Below, piece after piece: positions 48,601-60,363 of a stretch of 64,000 nt of DNA (the stretch's first letter is position 1; the number at the start of each line of letters is the position of its first letter). The DNA is from Ascaris suum. Taxonomy: Eukaryota; Nematoda; Chromadorea; Rhabditida; Ascarididae. A model generated the notes under the pieces. That model saw nothing but the letters and a program-made list of their open reading frames with translations. It was not told the origin of the DNA and ran no database searches. The position numbers and the translations under genes were made by a program. The stretch spans positions 5,969,620-6,033,619 of the forward strand of contig CM024190.1 in the NCBI GenBank assembly GCA_013433145.1, read 5' to 3'.

Positions 48601-49560
48601 CAAGCCTTGCTTAACCCTCACTTAAAAATAGTTTTGCTGATATCAAGTTTTGGGCTGAAGCATCCTTGACGTTTAGCTTCATTCGCGTCTGATAAAATTC
48701 GGGTTGCCCAGCTGCACTATTGTAGTTCATGTGCGATCTTTTGCTATGATGGAGAATTTGCTATGCAACTTGCACGACTACGCTATTTCAGAAGTTCACC
48801 TGCTGTTATGCGTAGGATGTTCGGTTCGTTCCTTAGAGCTTCTTTCTAAATATTCGAATCTTCCTCCATATGAGGCAGCAATATTTAAGGATACGGTCTT
48901 CCTCGTTGATTTCTACATAAAAATAAGAAACAACTGTTGGTATCTCCCGATATGCTAGAAGTATAGAGTTCGTTACTAAGTTAAATGTTTTTGGTGTTGC
49001 GCCTTTTGTTTCTGATCCAGATACTCGTAAATGTCCTCGCTTTGCAATATTACTCCTTATTCGGTACTTATTCCGTATAGTTGCCGGATTCCTTCTCCTC
49101 TGGGCAACAGAGGCAATAATCCTTCCTCACAATTCGAAAATTTCGGGTGCATTAATTTATATGCACGTTTCTGGGCATGGGTATTCTCCCTTGTGTTGCC
49201 ACTATGTCTTACTGCCGTTCCACAGTAGCAGCACGCTTGCGTGACCCAAATTTCGGCAAAGGATAGCGAAGAAACGGTAGTCGGAATCACTTCAATACCG
49301 TAATGTGCACTGTGAAATGTGGAACGCAACACCGCAGTACCATTGTCAAATGTGGGTAGGTGGTTGCCAGACTACGATACGGACGTGTCAGATGGAAATA
49401 ACGACACTGAGCGAAGCGATCACTAAACGACCAAGAAATAGCTTAATGTCAATGTTTGACACCTCAGACTTCGACGTATTCTCTAAAGTCGCACGCCGTG
49501 ATATGTCGTTTTAAAGGTGTGCTGGTAGATATTGTGTCGAATGAAACCTGAGACGTGAAC

Positions 49561-49562
<2 letters not shown>
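42691..49562. other. Low-information stretch with homopolymers
   Basis: Holds an A23-type run (43076-43097), T18 (43842-43858), G17 (44973-44989) and C20 (46143-46162). A 132-codon frame at 44086-44484 starts with protein-like sequence (VIRIGNSEPSLNRVERDLRR) at raised GC, but no splice context or family supports it. The + frame at 49305-49514 is similar in quality. Confidence 0.35.

Positions 49563-49638
<76 letters not shown>
49563..49638. repeat. (AT)n microsatellite
   Basis: About 76 bases of uninterrupted alternating AT, flanked by GTGAACCC on the left and TTGCAGCTCGCAATTG on the right; the right flank contains a near-repeat (TTGCAGGTCGCAATTG) 24 bases on. Confidence 0.98.
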
Positions 49639-49641
<3 letters not shown>

Positions 49642-51560
49642 CAGCTCGCAATTGCTTCATTTGCAGGTCGCAATTGAAGTTAGCCTGTCATGAGAGCGGA
49701 TGCATCCAAACTTGTTGCAATGATTTCAGAATTTCAGAATTTGGCCGCATAAATGTTATTGAAATTATTGGTGGATGGATCGGTGAAGGAGACAGTGGAA
49801 GACACACTAACAGGCGCAGCTATGCTCACAAAAACGTAGAAATGCAAACGTTGGGGTCTTGCTGTTAAGTTGGTGTATTCGTTACGTCGGCCAAGCTAAC
49901 GCCTAAGAATCTAGCTAACTGAGATCCGTGTTTGCCAAGTAACATGATCTAAGGAAATTGGGAGAGGTCTCAGATTGGCCGACAGGAAATGAGTGGATGT
50001 TATAATTGTAAAGCTAGCGCGTTTGAAAGCATTCGAACGAACAGCAAAAAGTTGTGGAAACCGACTTCTTATTCATAAAATATCAACACTTACTTTCTAT
50101 GCCCATGCAGTCAGTGAGAGAATAGCGTGTTATTATTCAACTTCCTATCCCAGCCAGATGTGGTGTAGAATGCCGAACAACATATCAGATTAACCAGCTG
50201 TCTATGTTCAACAGTTGCTGAACTATAAAGTCGTGTCTTCTAACTTTATGGTGCTACTAACAAGTGAGTGATGTAATTGCATTGCCGGTACGTCTAAAAT
50301 TGCTTGAATAAGGGGCAAAAAATTATGCGGGAACGGGCGCTGTATTTGTGGCATATTGCGAGATATGTTACCTCTTGCTTATGCAGTGAGTAGCGAAAGT
50401 TACCTATAGTACTTAATGTTATTCCAGATTAAAAGTTACACAACTGGGAGTGGCCTATAGTACTTAGCAAGAAGCTGGAAGTGTCAACCGTTTATACTGA
50501 GCAGTTGCCGAGCTTCTTTTACAACGATGCAACCATCTGAGTTGCGTAATCAATTCCTGGTTGTGCCGAAATATCAGTTAATGCACAACAACCCTGATTA
50601 TTTTTGCATATTCTTCATGGGCGTCAGCTCCGGTCTGATTTGGTTTTTTTCGGTCTTTTGTTGAACATCAGCAATTTAAGAGCCGTGCTGAACAGATCTA
50701 AGCATTTCCAGGAAAATATATGAGGTGAACTAAATTGAAAGGCCGTTATGTGGTGATGATTAGTCATTTATTTTAAGAATATGATAAAATGCACATCTAA
50801 CCGCAAGTATCTGTGAGGAAGAGATGAGGACATGAAAATGTTGAACTTTATTATGAAGTGAAAAATGAAGATGGAAAAATGATGTGGAAATGAATGAATA
50901 AGTTAATAGATATGAATAAATGAATATGAAAAAAAAAACTGTGAGAAGATGGTATGAAAATGAACGAATGAAGAGACGATAGAAAATGAATAAAATAAAG
51001 GTTTTTAAATAGGATGATATAATGCGATTGATTACTTTTTGTAATTGAACGCGAAAGTGACATGGGGAACGTCATAATATTTCGAGGTGCTGAACACAAG
51101 TGATGCTGTGTATTTAGGTGGTCTTAATCGCAAGTGATCTATTGTGGCTTCGAAAAAGGTCAATTTCTTCGAGAATTTTGCAAGATTCAGTAAAGTGAAT
51201 CATTTTTACGGTTTGTGAGCAGAAATATTATGAGTTGTTTCGTTGCGGGCTAAACCGATGTAAGCATATATTACTGAAGTGGTCGCTCGCCGGGTGTTCA
51301 ATTGGATTAGTTGCATATACCTCAGTCTGATATTTCTAATCTATCGCTCGCCTGACAAACACGGCGCTATAACAGCAACGTGATGCTATGGAATTACGAA
51401 CTACCGAGAGCTCATATTTAAGTAAAATGAGTGGTATATCTATATGTAAATCTTCGCAAATCCTTCCAAGGAAGTTCGAGTTCTTAGGGTGACATTCAAT
51501 GCATCGATTTCTTGCTGCACTTATTCAAAGTAACTCTGACAAATCGTCATTTCTCTGTGA
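49639..51560. other. AT-rich sequence with ATGAA-rich patch
   Basis: At about 50835-51000 the + strand is a degenerate GAATGAA/AAAATGAA repeat; the minus Phe/Ser/His-rich frame over it is a by-product. CCTATAGTACTTA occurs twice (near 50404 and 50453). No gene recognised. Confidence 0.4.
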
Positions 51561-51780
51561 AGCGTTGTGTGTGCGTGTGTGTATGTATGTGTGCGCGCGA
51601 AAGCGCGTTTGTTTATGTGTATGACGTGATGTGTGTGGTCTGTGCGTGGTGCATGTGTAGTATATACATGTTTGTATGTGCGTCTTTGTGTAATATGTAC
51701 TGTATGTGTGGTAACGTGTACTGTATGTGTCGTCACGTTTGTCCGTGTATGTCTTTGTGTTTGCCTGTAAAATGGTCAAA
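51561..51780. repeat. Degenerate GT (TATG/TGTG) tract with GAAA hairpin
   Basis: About 220 bases are rich in GTGT, GTAT and TGTATGTG. Embedded near 51594-51607 is CGCGCGAAAGCGCG, a perfect 5-bp stem closed by a GAAA loop. Alternating purine-pyrimidine sequence of this kind favours Z-DNA. The 124-codon + frame (Cys/Val-rich) and the minus Thr/His frames are translations of the repeat. Confidence 0.8.
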
Positions 51781-53667
51781 TGCTTTCAATTTAGAAGATA
51801 TAAAGCTGCAGAAACAAAATCTGTTGGGCGCAATATGCATGTATACATTGGGCGTAATGTGCACACTGCATATTTATGGGAACTGATTCCAGAAAATACA
51901 AATCTGCTTTTTGGAAGATGCAAGTGAATGGGGGGACAAGCGAAGAATGGGTGTTCCAATGCGTACTTTCGGCGCGGAGTTATTGTGATAGTTGTTTGCG
52001 AAGAGTGCGATTATGCTGGCTTGTTTGTATTCATCAAAAAGATGTAAATGAAAAGGAGATTCCGTCTATTTCAATTGAACTTATCGTCATTGTGAATTGC
52101 TTGTACTGGTTCGCTTTGCTGATGAAGCCACATGTGGAAAAGCGAATTATATATTGGCTCTTTGGTTCCTTGGAGTGCAACTCCTGATCTTCCTTTCTTA
52201 TATTCTGTTGCCTTGACTAGCGTTCGTCGCTGCATTTTATGTAATCATATTCATGTAAAGTGGTCTTAACTGAGAACGCGCCCCGCAACGTCGAAGCGAG
52301 AGTGGTTTTTCTCAAATGGAAAGAAGCATGAGGAGGTTGGTAAGAGCCAACTTCGTTTCAGTTTTTTTTTAAAAATCAGTTTGGAAATTCTTCGAAGCAA
52401 TTTTGTCTCTCTTGTTTGCTTAGCAGCATTGCTAATGGAGCGTTTATTTGCCTTTACTTTTCTTCTCAAAAAACTTATATAAACTCTTGCATTTGTAATT
52501 TCCGGTTAGCGTAGTGCTATGTCGCAGCTGCACATCGCATGCTCAATTTGTTCTATTCGCATTGAGTTATCGTTGTTTTGAAACGCATCGCTGTGTGGTC
52601 CGCATCGTTTTTTCTTGCATCGGGATTGGCATATCTCTTTCTCGAAGTCAGATGATCGTATAATTTTTGCATAATCAGAAATATTTTCAAGCGGAAAAGT
52701 AATCAATTTGGTACCTCGCATTGTTATTGATGACATAGCGAAATTATGCAGAACAGTACATTTCCAGCATGAGAAATATTCGGTACATTTTTATCGAGCT
52801 TTAAATTACACATCACAATATTGCTAACTGGGAAAATGATCGACTTATTTAAAAATTTTTCGCTTTTATTTTGTTATTTCTTGGATCGACCGAGTCTTGT
52901 TTGCGACGAGCAACAGCAATGAAGTTTGTATTAGTTACTGATGAGACAAAGCTCATCTTTGTAAGGTTTGAGCGTGATTACATGACAGCGTTTCTACGCA
53001 TTGTTTGGAGGGGAGGCGAGAAAGTGCAGGAATCATTTCTTCTGCAAAAGCTGCTTGCAAAGATGCTTGTAAAAATGCCGTGTTTGCACAGCTTTCATCA
53101 GTACTCCACAGTTTATATCTAAGCTTGTTTTGACAAGCGGGACGTTTGCTTTTACCCATCCTTCAGCATCCTCTTAAGTTTGTACCGCTTAGACTTACGT
53201 TTCATCCTTGCACCTCTTCTGTATGTGTGTTTGTGAGGAATGCAGTTTTTATGACAGCCGAATGAGCTTTGAGCGCGCTGTGAACAGCCTAATTATTGAT
53301 AATTGTACTTGGAACAGAACTGAGACGCAGTTTCGCCTGCAGCTTTCTTTGTTTCCTCTACAGTGCTGCATTGCCTGTTTCCACACGGCTTTTATTGCTC
53401 TTTAAATTGTGGCTTATTCGCGCAATAAAATTTTAGCCTCATTTCTTTGCAGTATACTTCGTTCTGTCACAGACATACTGTGATGTTATCGGATGTATGT
53501 GCTAATTGGAATCTCATTAGAAATGAGCGTTTTGTTGCATTTCCATCAATTCTGCTTAAGTTCATCCTTCATGCATTTCGATCTCACCTCTCTCATTCAA
53601 ATTTACCTAAATGCTTGCTAAGGAAAGAGAATTAATGCTTCATGAAATGCACGAATGTTTTTACCAG
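51781..53667. other. No convincing gene
   Basis: Frames at 51876-52187 and 52871-53122 are of chance length and lack supporting splice pairs or recognisable sequence. Confidence 0.35.
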
Positions 53668-53770
53668 TGATGATTATGATATTAGGGCGTTTCAAGCATT
53701 TTTGAGTAAATTCACAACCTCACATGATTACACAAATAATTCAGTAACGCTGAGGCATCCTTATAAGCCG
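53668..53770 (+). CDS. Candidate exon, unknown protein
   Basis: A 103-base segment between the acceptor TGTTTTTACCAG (ending 53667) and the donor GTAGGC (53771). After one base the frame reads DDYDIRAFQAFLSKFTTSHD, then YTNNSVTLRHPYKP, leaving in phase 0. It includes one NNS sequon. Phase 0 out matches the start of 55192-55296, so the two could be adjacent exons. The frame also stays open past the donor to a TGA at 53857, so a chance frame is possible. A nearby alternative is 53882-53941 (donor GTAAGT), in a conflicting phase. Confidence 0.3.
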
Positions 53771-55191
53771 GTAGGCTTTTTGCAACAATCAACTAGCCGT
53801 CAGATTCAAACACCTTCCGAGCAAAACTCTGCTCTTGCGAATTCGTTCAACGATTGAGGCCTTCGCCTCATCTTGTGACAGGTAGTGCTTCTCGCGCCCG
53901 ATTAAGCAACCACGGTGAATTCGAGAGGGAATATCTGAGTTGTAAGTGGGATGGGGATAACCGTTGTATATGCTGTTTGAAGGGCACCATATGTCAGTTT
54001 TGGTTTACTCCATTTCAGATTACCAGTGGGAGTGAATTTCTGACGTTTTTTCCTACCTGTTCCTTGGACCACCTTCCACTTCGTTTGCGATATTGTCGAC
54101 CCTAACCGTATCACGATAGTTCAGCACTGTCCAATATGCGGCATCCGAAAATAAGAGTCAAAGCAAAGGCACAAGCTTTTTCTTTGGACATTTTAAGTGA
54201 TACATGTTGATATCAAGTTGGTCAAAGCAAATCCACTTGAGGGACCTCGTGGCTTTGGAGTATAAGGACGCGGCTTTTGCTAGACTTATTGAGGTAGACG
54301 TACTAGAGATGTTCAATTGATGTCGATAAGTTAGCTTATCTCCAGGTAAGTGCCATTTGAAGGAGGACTTGGTAAGCTTGTGCGGTTCATGACGGGCATT
54401 GCAAGTAATCGAGATATCACAACAGCTTAATCCTGTACGCACTTTCTTCCTGAGACGTCACCTGCAGCTGTATCTTCCTATTAGTGTCTCTTTCTCTTCG
54501 AGCCGACCATGTTCCTTGGGAACGAGAATGCGAATTCGCAAGCAATAATTTACCACTGCAAAGCAACATTTTAGCTCTTAACTGCTCCCGCACGGATATC
54601 TATAATTGGTTTGTTTCATGTTGTAGTTTTTCTTGCACCTGCTTGTCTAACCCATTACAATTTAAATATTGAGAGTTCTTGGTAAATCTTCTGCTAATCA
54701 GCAAGATTTGAATGAAAAATAGATGATCTTGGATATTTGTGCAAATACATCAGATTGTTTGAATTGCGACAAATTGGCGACTGTGGCAAACATTTTAGAG
54801 GAAATTTTCAAGAAGAATTATACATTTGTGAAGTTTTGTAATGAAGTATCGTGGATTTCGATATCTTTTTTAGTTGCTGTGATTGCGCGTTCTTTTTTCT
54901 TTTAGCGCAATTGTTTATTGAAATTTCAAATATTTGCAATTGTGAATCGTTGCACTACTGAGCTAAACCTGTTGCAACTATTACAGGTACTTAGATCGGT
55001 GATAGTTTTCCTATGCAAATTAAGTCCTCTAGTCTAATGAGTGGGTTCGCAGAAAGCGCATATCATGCTAGTGTTGGTGATGCGTTTTCCCACTTGCAAC
55101 GATGATCAAAAATATTAGCGCTTTCTTTCGTTTGAGTCATACGTTTTTCATGCATCATTCGTTTTTGTATCGTTATCGCATTCGATTGCAG
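53771..55191. other. Putative intron or intergenic, no clear feature
   Basis: Holds short exon-like segments at 53882-53941 and a 62-codon frame at 54484-54672, neither recognised. The rest is AT-rich. Confidence 0.3.
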
Positions 55192-55296
55192 TATCCGAAC
55201 GGAGGTGAAGCTAATATGACCATGATCGCTACTGTGAATCCATACAATTCCACCAACAACAACAATCATTTCAAGATAACCGACGTTACTGATGAG
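55192..55296 (+). CDS. Candidate exon, sequon-bearing unknown protein
   Basis: Exactly 35 codons between the acceptor GCATTCGATTGCAG (ending 55191) and the donor GTTAGT (55297), phase 0 at both ends. It reads YPNGGEANMTMIATVNPYNS, then TNNNNHFKITDVTDE. It contains NMT and NST sequons and an Asn run. GC is clearly higher than in the flanking introns. Phase 0 joins cleanly to 57113-57286. The polar, sequon-bearing sequence suggests a lumenal or extracellular region, if real. No family recognised. Confidence 0.45.
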
Positions 55297-56184
55297 GTTA
55301 GTGCTTTTTATTTTACAATCATTTAATATTAAAGGTCTTTTCGTATCGCTTTATTTCATTGTACACTCTTTTATCGCTCTATTTTCAGCTCCCTAACTTT
55401 TATAGTAGAAGATCGCTTAAAATCCGAAAAGACTAGATTAATGTAATTGTATAAGAAATTTGGTTAATTATGCAAAAGTTTAGACGAAAGTGCATTTGAA
55501 TTATGGCCTATTTTTATGGCGTTTTGTGTCCTCATCATTTGGCATTTATTTGAGCGCTTTAAGAGATAATGATCGATAATTTGCTAGCATGAGTCTCATC
55601 TTTAAATTTTTCGCATTTTAGTTACAACAATTGAAAGATTTATCGAGTTTTTTTTTTTTCTAAATGATGAAAGACTTTTGAATGGTGCTGTTTTTAATTT
55701 TAATAGGGAGCAAAATGCAGCAGAGTAAAAATGTTTCTTTTATGAAGAAAGATCAGCTTTACCGCATTGTTTTTTTCATTCGTAATTTTAAATGCATATT
55801 ATATTTCCTTTTGCTTTTTTATACATTTTCTTCCCTTTGCTTTCTTTTTTTTTTTTTTTGAAGCAAATTTCTTAAACGAAAGAAGCGTAATGAAAACGTT
55901 TTGAATAAAAAAAATGGGAGCAATTATTTTCATTGTATATCGGGAAAAGTGCTCACTCAATCGTTCATATTGTTAACACAAATCACCTTAGTAGTGATCC
56001 CTCACAGAAATCTTCGAATAAAAATTTCTAAAAGCGTTGCTAATGCTCAAGAAATGCGTGAAGTTTTATTAGATTATAATGTTTTCTTGTAGCGGAGTGA
56101 AAATTGTTTGCCCCTTTTGTTGTAGCACGGTTGCTCATGGCGTATAGAGGAGCTTGTATACCAGGTTTCACCGGTTTGCCTTGT

Positions 56185-56210
56185 GGGGGGAGGAGGGGGG
56201 GGGGGGAGGG
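56185..56210 (+). repeat. G-rich tract, possible G-quadruplex
   Basis: G6, A, GGA, then twelve G, A, GGG within 26 bases. It satisfies the simple four-run G-quadruplex pattern on the + strand. Confidence 0.8.
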
Positions 56211-56597
56211 AAGATATGAAATTGCTGCTTGGTTAAAAGAAACTGAGTATTTCGCTTAATCAGTTTTCGAGGATTTCGATAACATATCCGGAATGCACAT
56301 GCCTGACTGAGTGAATGGGCGTTGCACCAAATTCTATCCTTCTCTCGAGGCGCATTTGCATAATTTGCGCAACAGGAAGGGTATGCGCATCTCTTCTCGG
56401 ATCCTCCACTTATGTTGATCGTTGCTGAAGACGATTTACTTTATGATGTTTCATTTTTAAGCGCATTATGCCTCTATAATAGTGATATTAATAAAAGCAA
56501 TTAATATTAGCATCTTTTGCTTTATTTGACATTATTTGTTTTTTGTGATATGTGAACTTAGAAACAAATGAGGTTTGCGATGAACGATCGTAATCGT

Positions 56598-56599
<2 letters not shown>

Positions 56600-56686
<87 letters not shown>
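56600..56686. repeat. (AT)n microsatellite
   Basis: About 86 bases of alternating TA without interruption, the third such tract in the window. Confidence 0.98.
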
Positions 56687-56688
<2 letters not shown>

Positions 56689-57112
56689 CAATTTTCCTCA
56701 TTTTATTGACTTGAAGATTTTCATCTCTTGAATATATCTCTAGTGCTAAACGATCAAGAAATTTCTTAAAGATGTTGAATTGAGGAAACGGTTATAATAA
56801 CGTTAATAGTATTGATGTTTTAATAATTGATATTGTTGTTTTTGAATTTCGAATTTTTTTATTACTGATAGATATAAATAATATTAGTTTTGTTGTTATT
56901 ATTAATATTGATTAAAAGAATTTGTTAGTAATAGAATAGTAATAAAAAAAAGGCGCAGCTTAAGTTAAGGTTTCTCTAAATCGGTCGATGGCACAGGTAG
57001 TTAATTAGTAAGCTAGTCTCAGTTTTTTGAGTGATCCATTTAGTAAGCTGACCTTGTCGTGGAGTTCATTCTGGAAAAATCTGTTATTATACATTGTAGA
57101 ACGAATTTTCAG

Positions 57113-57286
57113 TATGAGGAGGAGAAGCACGAAAAATATTTGGATCAAGAGGGAAGCCTCATCGAGTACTGTCGTCTTGACCACCGCGAAAACGCTAAAA
57201 ACCAGCCGAATATTTGTGTACCATCGGTCGTTAAGTGCTTATCAAACCGCAGCACCTTCGTACCGGCTGATAACTTCGCTCAAACG
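57113..57286 (+). CDS. Candidate exon, unknown Cys- and sequon-bearing protein
   Basis: A 174-base segment of about 50% GC lies between a model nematode-type acceptor (GAATTTTCAG, ending 57112) and a consensus donor (GTGAGT at 57287). It is exactly 58 codons, phase 0 at both ends: YEEEKHEKYLDQEGSLIEYC, RLDHRENAKNQPNICVPSVV, KCLSNRSTFVPADNFAQT. It has three Cys, one NRS sequon, and a charged start. It joins in phase to 55192-55296 before it and 59612-59751 after it. Length, both splice sites and composition make it one of the two best unassigned exons. I do not recognise the family; a Na,K-ATPase beta-like ectodomain was considered but the Cys spacing does not fit. Confidence 0.5.
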
Positions 57287-59611
57287 GTGAGTAAAAAAAG
57301 TATTTATAACGAATTGTGTGCAAGCATGTGCATACAGGCATTTAGCCGAATGCAGAGCGATGCGCCTCTCCATGTTTTTTCTCATCATTACAGCTAGTCC
57401 TGTCGCAGTTTATTAAGCGAACAAATCGAGCGTGCTCCACTTTCATCCTTTAGGCACCACGTTTTTACGATAGAGCATTAAACAGCGAAAGGTAGCTTGT
57501 CGTTGTCGAATAACGGAATCATTCGTTGTTTGGAAATTCGTTGCTCATTTACGTTTTGTTTACATGTTCATTTAGCGGTCGCTTAGCTGTACTTTGTACG
57601 AGGAGTGGGGGAGAGGGAAAGGAAGGGATTGCTTCATTATACTCCAGGGCAACGCTATTTTCATTTTCTCTTTTCTCTACCGATCGTTTTTTTGTGCACT
57701 TTGTTCGCATTGGTTTTCGAAGTGCAAATGCTGATTCCGTTTGATGATTTTTTTTGAGGTATCTGTCTTGGTTTATTTATGAAGCCAAATTTCACGCTGA
57801 AAAAGCGTTTAATACTTGCCGATGAAATGAGGAGCGCCGATGAGTTCGCAGTGAACTGAGCAGCACGCTTCGTTATGTTTGTTGTGACTACGTAAGGCAG
57901 CCAGGCTTTTTTTTTTGGCTTAATCCGATTCTTAACAGAGTTGCGCATCGCCGTCATGTATGCCTCATTTGACGCAGCTGATGAATCCATTCACGTGAAG
58001 TTGCACTTTCTTCTACTAGTCAGCATACGTTTGAAAATTGGAATATTTTTGTGCACCCGTCTGTCGAATTTTCTTCCAAGAAATCTTTTCTAAGCATTTT
58101 CTTCTCCACATAATATGTAAATGCATAATTTGGATCTACATTAGTTTCTGTACCGAATTCACTGAATAGGTATGAAAAGTCTTAGTAAACAAACAAAACA
58201 TTTTTTTTCCCGCACATCGAGTATACAAATAGCATTGCAAGCAAATTCTACTAAAAAGTGACGAATGTATCACCTACGAGGTTGCCAATGAGGAAAAAGA
58301 CAACAAATTATAGTGAAATGAACCGACTTGACATTCAACTGGAAATTTTAGTAAAACATTCAAAATCGAAAAATCCCGCAGAATCTGCCAACTTTTTCCC
58401 CCAAAATATTAGTGATTGTGGAGATATAACAGCTTTGCAAAGGAAGTTCAAAACGTTAGCAACACTACTGGAAAGAAAATATTTGTATTTAACCGACATC
58501 TGCTAGTTGTTAGTTGCTAGCCTGAGACCATGGGCAGGATGGTTTCGACTGGAAAAAGAAAAATTCATCTAAATGCCATTTAGCGTCATAAAGGACACTG
58601 CTGCTGTACGTCAGGGGTTATATCTTTTACGATACTGTCACTGCGAATATACCTGAACGAGAATGCGATAAATGTGGCAACTATAAATCAATAGCTTAAA
58701 TGTCTTTCGAGTGATCATGATGGCATGTGTGTGATGTGTTTGCGTACGAATGATAACTATATGTCTGCCGATAGGTCGTTCCCATCGCTGTCTCCTTTTA
58801 TTTTAATTTAGCTCATTAAGTTTGCCTTACAATAGCGTCGTCAAAGATTGCGCTTGTTGAGAGTTACGTTAATGTTCATGTGGCCGCATAAATGCATGAT
58901 TTTGCGATGAACTCTTCAATTCTTGGACCAATTTAGTAGCGCATGACATTGTTAATTCACAGTGGAATAACGTTAAAACCTCAGAAGATATGTTTTATTG
59001 TCGTTTTCTAAAACTACTTTAAAAATCCATTGGAACACATTTCTCATCTAGCACGTTACTGTTGCAATTTACCCTACTTTTGCATATGTAGAGCGTTGTT
59101 TATTGCAATAAATGAGTAATGAGCATCTGTATCATTTGCATAAGATGCGTATATATGTTTGGGATTAAATTAATGCTAGCGTTAGCGCTAGTATACTAAA
59201 CTGAATGCACGCAAATGAATAGTGATGGGGACAAATCGTCCTGTTGGGTATATATGTTGCTTCCGTTCGCTAAATAAATTGAATCATGCGATACGCAGCT
59301 GATCCATGGTGCGCACCAATGGCGTTGTTTCTCGTTGAATAGAAGGCGATAATGCTCACTAGAGAAGAAGCATTAAGTGCTCGCATAAAATATTTCCCTC
59401 ACGCCTTCTACGGCGTCCACACTCTTAACATACTTATCGTTGCATATGTATTTGCGCATTTATCGTCGACGCAGCAATCGTCGCTTATTCCATTGCGCTT
59501 CTTGTCCATTTTATTAGCGATTCGGTTGTTTCGATTCAAAATACATTTTTCATACTCCTTTCTAGTTGAGTGGTTCTTATTTAGTTAAATAGTAATTTTT
59601 ATTTACTCCAG
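57287..59611. other. Putative intron, no clear feature
   Basis: AT-rich. At 58233-58313 a weak acceptor (ACAAATAG) precedes 26 open codons (HCKQILLKSDECITYEVANE) and a stop, a possible alternative end. A short palindrome GCTAGCGTTAGCGCTAGTA lies near 59174-59192. The 82-codon frame at 58258-58506 is unrecognised. Confidence 0.3.
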
Positions 59612-59751
59612 AACAATAGTGGCACATTACGTTCTAATGTCTCCATGACTTTCGCTCCGTTAAGTGTTCACGTTAATATGTGGAGAAATGGAGCGGATGA
59701 CCGTCAAATACCCTCATTGTTCTTTCAAAAATGTTTACGCGTATCTCCATT
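59612..59751 (+). CDS. Candidate exon, sequon-bearing unknown protein
   Basis: A 140-base segment between the acceptor TTTATTTACTCCAG (ending 59611) and a consensus donor GTGAGT (59752). It enters in phase 0, matching 57286, and leaves in phase 2 after 46 codons: NNSGTLRSNVSMTFAPLSVH, VNMWRNGADDRQIPSLFFQK, CLRVSP. NNS and NVS sequons continue the pattern of the two preceding candidates. No family recognised. Confidence 0.4.
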
Positions 59752-59855
59752 GTGAGTTCTTAGCACGGTATTTTTCAAAATTTTGCAAGTTTCTTGTCGG
59801 AAGAAAAGTTATTGAAAAGTATCCTCTCAATTTTCTTTGCTTTATACGGCTTCAG

Positions 59856-59892
59856 CAATTTTCGAACGCACATATTCGCGTTGTCTCTATAC
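59856..59892 (+). CDS. Possible small exon continuing the chain
   Basis: A 37-base segment between a T-rich acceptor (CTTTATACGGCTTCAG, ending 59855) and a donor GTATGT (59893). One base completes the split codon left by 59751 (TT+C, Phe), followed by NFRTHIFALSLY, and it leaves in phase 0. The phase match and splice sites are good, but at 12 codons it proves little. Confidence 0.25.
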
Positions 59893-60160
59893 GTATGTGT
59901 GGTTTTCGATTGTGGGAAAATGCTTGCTCTGAGTACTTGCTTAATGAAAGCTGATTCCTGCAATTGTACCGTTTTCTCTTTTTCGCGGGCTTCTTTATAT
60001 ATACCGCGATCTCTCGAGAAGAAAGTCGAAGAATCTTCCTTCGTCTAACACATTGATGCCATCGCCGCACAAACATCGGCGTGCACGAAAGAACCACATT
60101 ATGGCAATGCCATGCATGCGCTGATATATGTATATGTCAGTCTATCTATCTCTTTCTTAG

Positions 60161-60363
60161 TTCCAACTTGAGAATCATTAAGCTGGAGCCTAAAAAAGTT
60201 TAGTGCATGTAATCTGCAATATAGATTGGATTGCTATTTTTTCTTTCCATTTTACCACCAAATTCCTAAGGAGTTATAAAATTTTAAAGGCATTCGTAAA
60301 ATTTGCATCCATCTCACATGGATCAGGATTTCATTTTATGTAGGACGACTCACAAAGAATAAA
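60161..60363 (+). other. Possible last exon and poly(A) signal
   Basis: After the T-rich acceptor ATCTCTTTCTTAG (ending 60160), six codons (FQLENH) run to TAA at 60179-60181 in phase 0, as required after 59892. AATAAA follows at 60358-60363. An alternative acceptor at 60140 gives a 20-codon end. This would close the putative right-hand gene, but the evidence is slight. Confidence 0.18.

Larger units (their letters stand above)
55297..57112. other. Putative intron with G-rich tract and (AT)n
   Basis: Lies between two phase-0 candidate exons. It contains T15 (55845-55859), a G-rich run (56185-56210), an (AT)n tract (56600-56686), and an ATT/TTA-rich patch at 56800-56950. Confidence 0.4.

Noticed and set aside
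51512..51886. 124-codon Cys/Val-rich frame and minus Thr/His-rich frames
   Set aside because: Products of the GT-rich repeat.
55192..59751. Na,K-ATPase beta subunit ectodomain
   Set aside because: Sequons and Cys suggested it, but the Cys spacing and conserved motifs of that family are absent.
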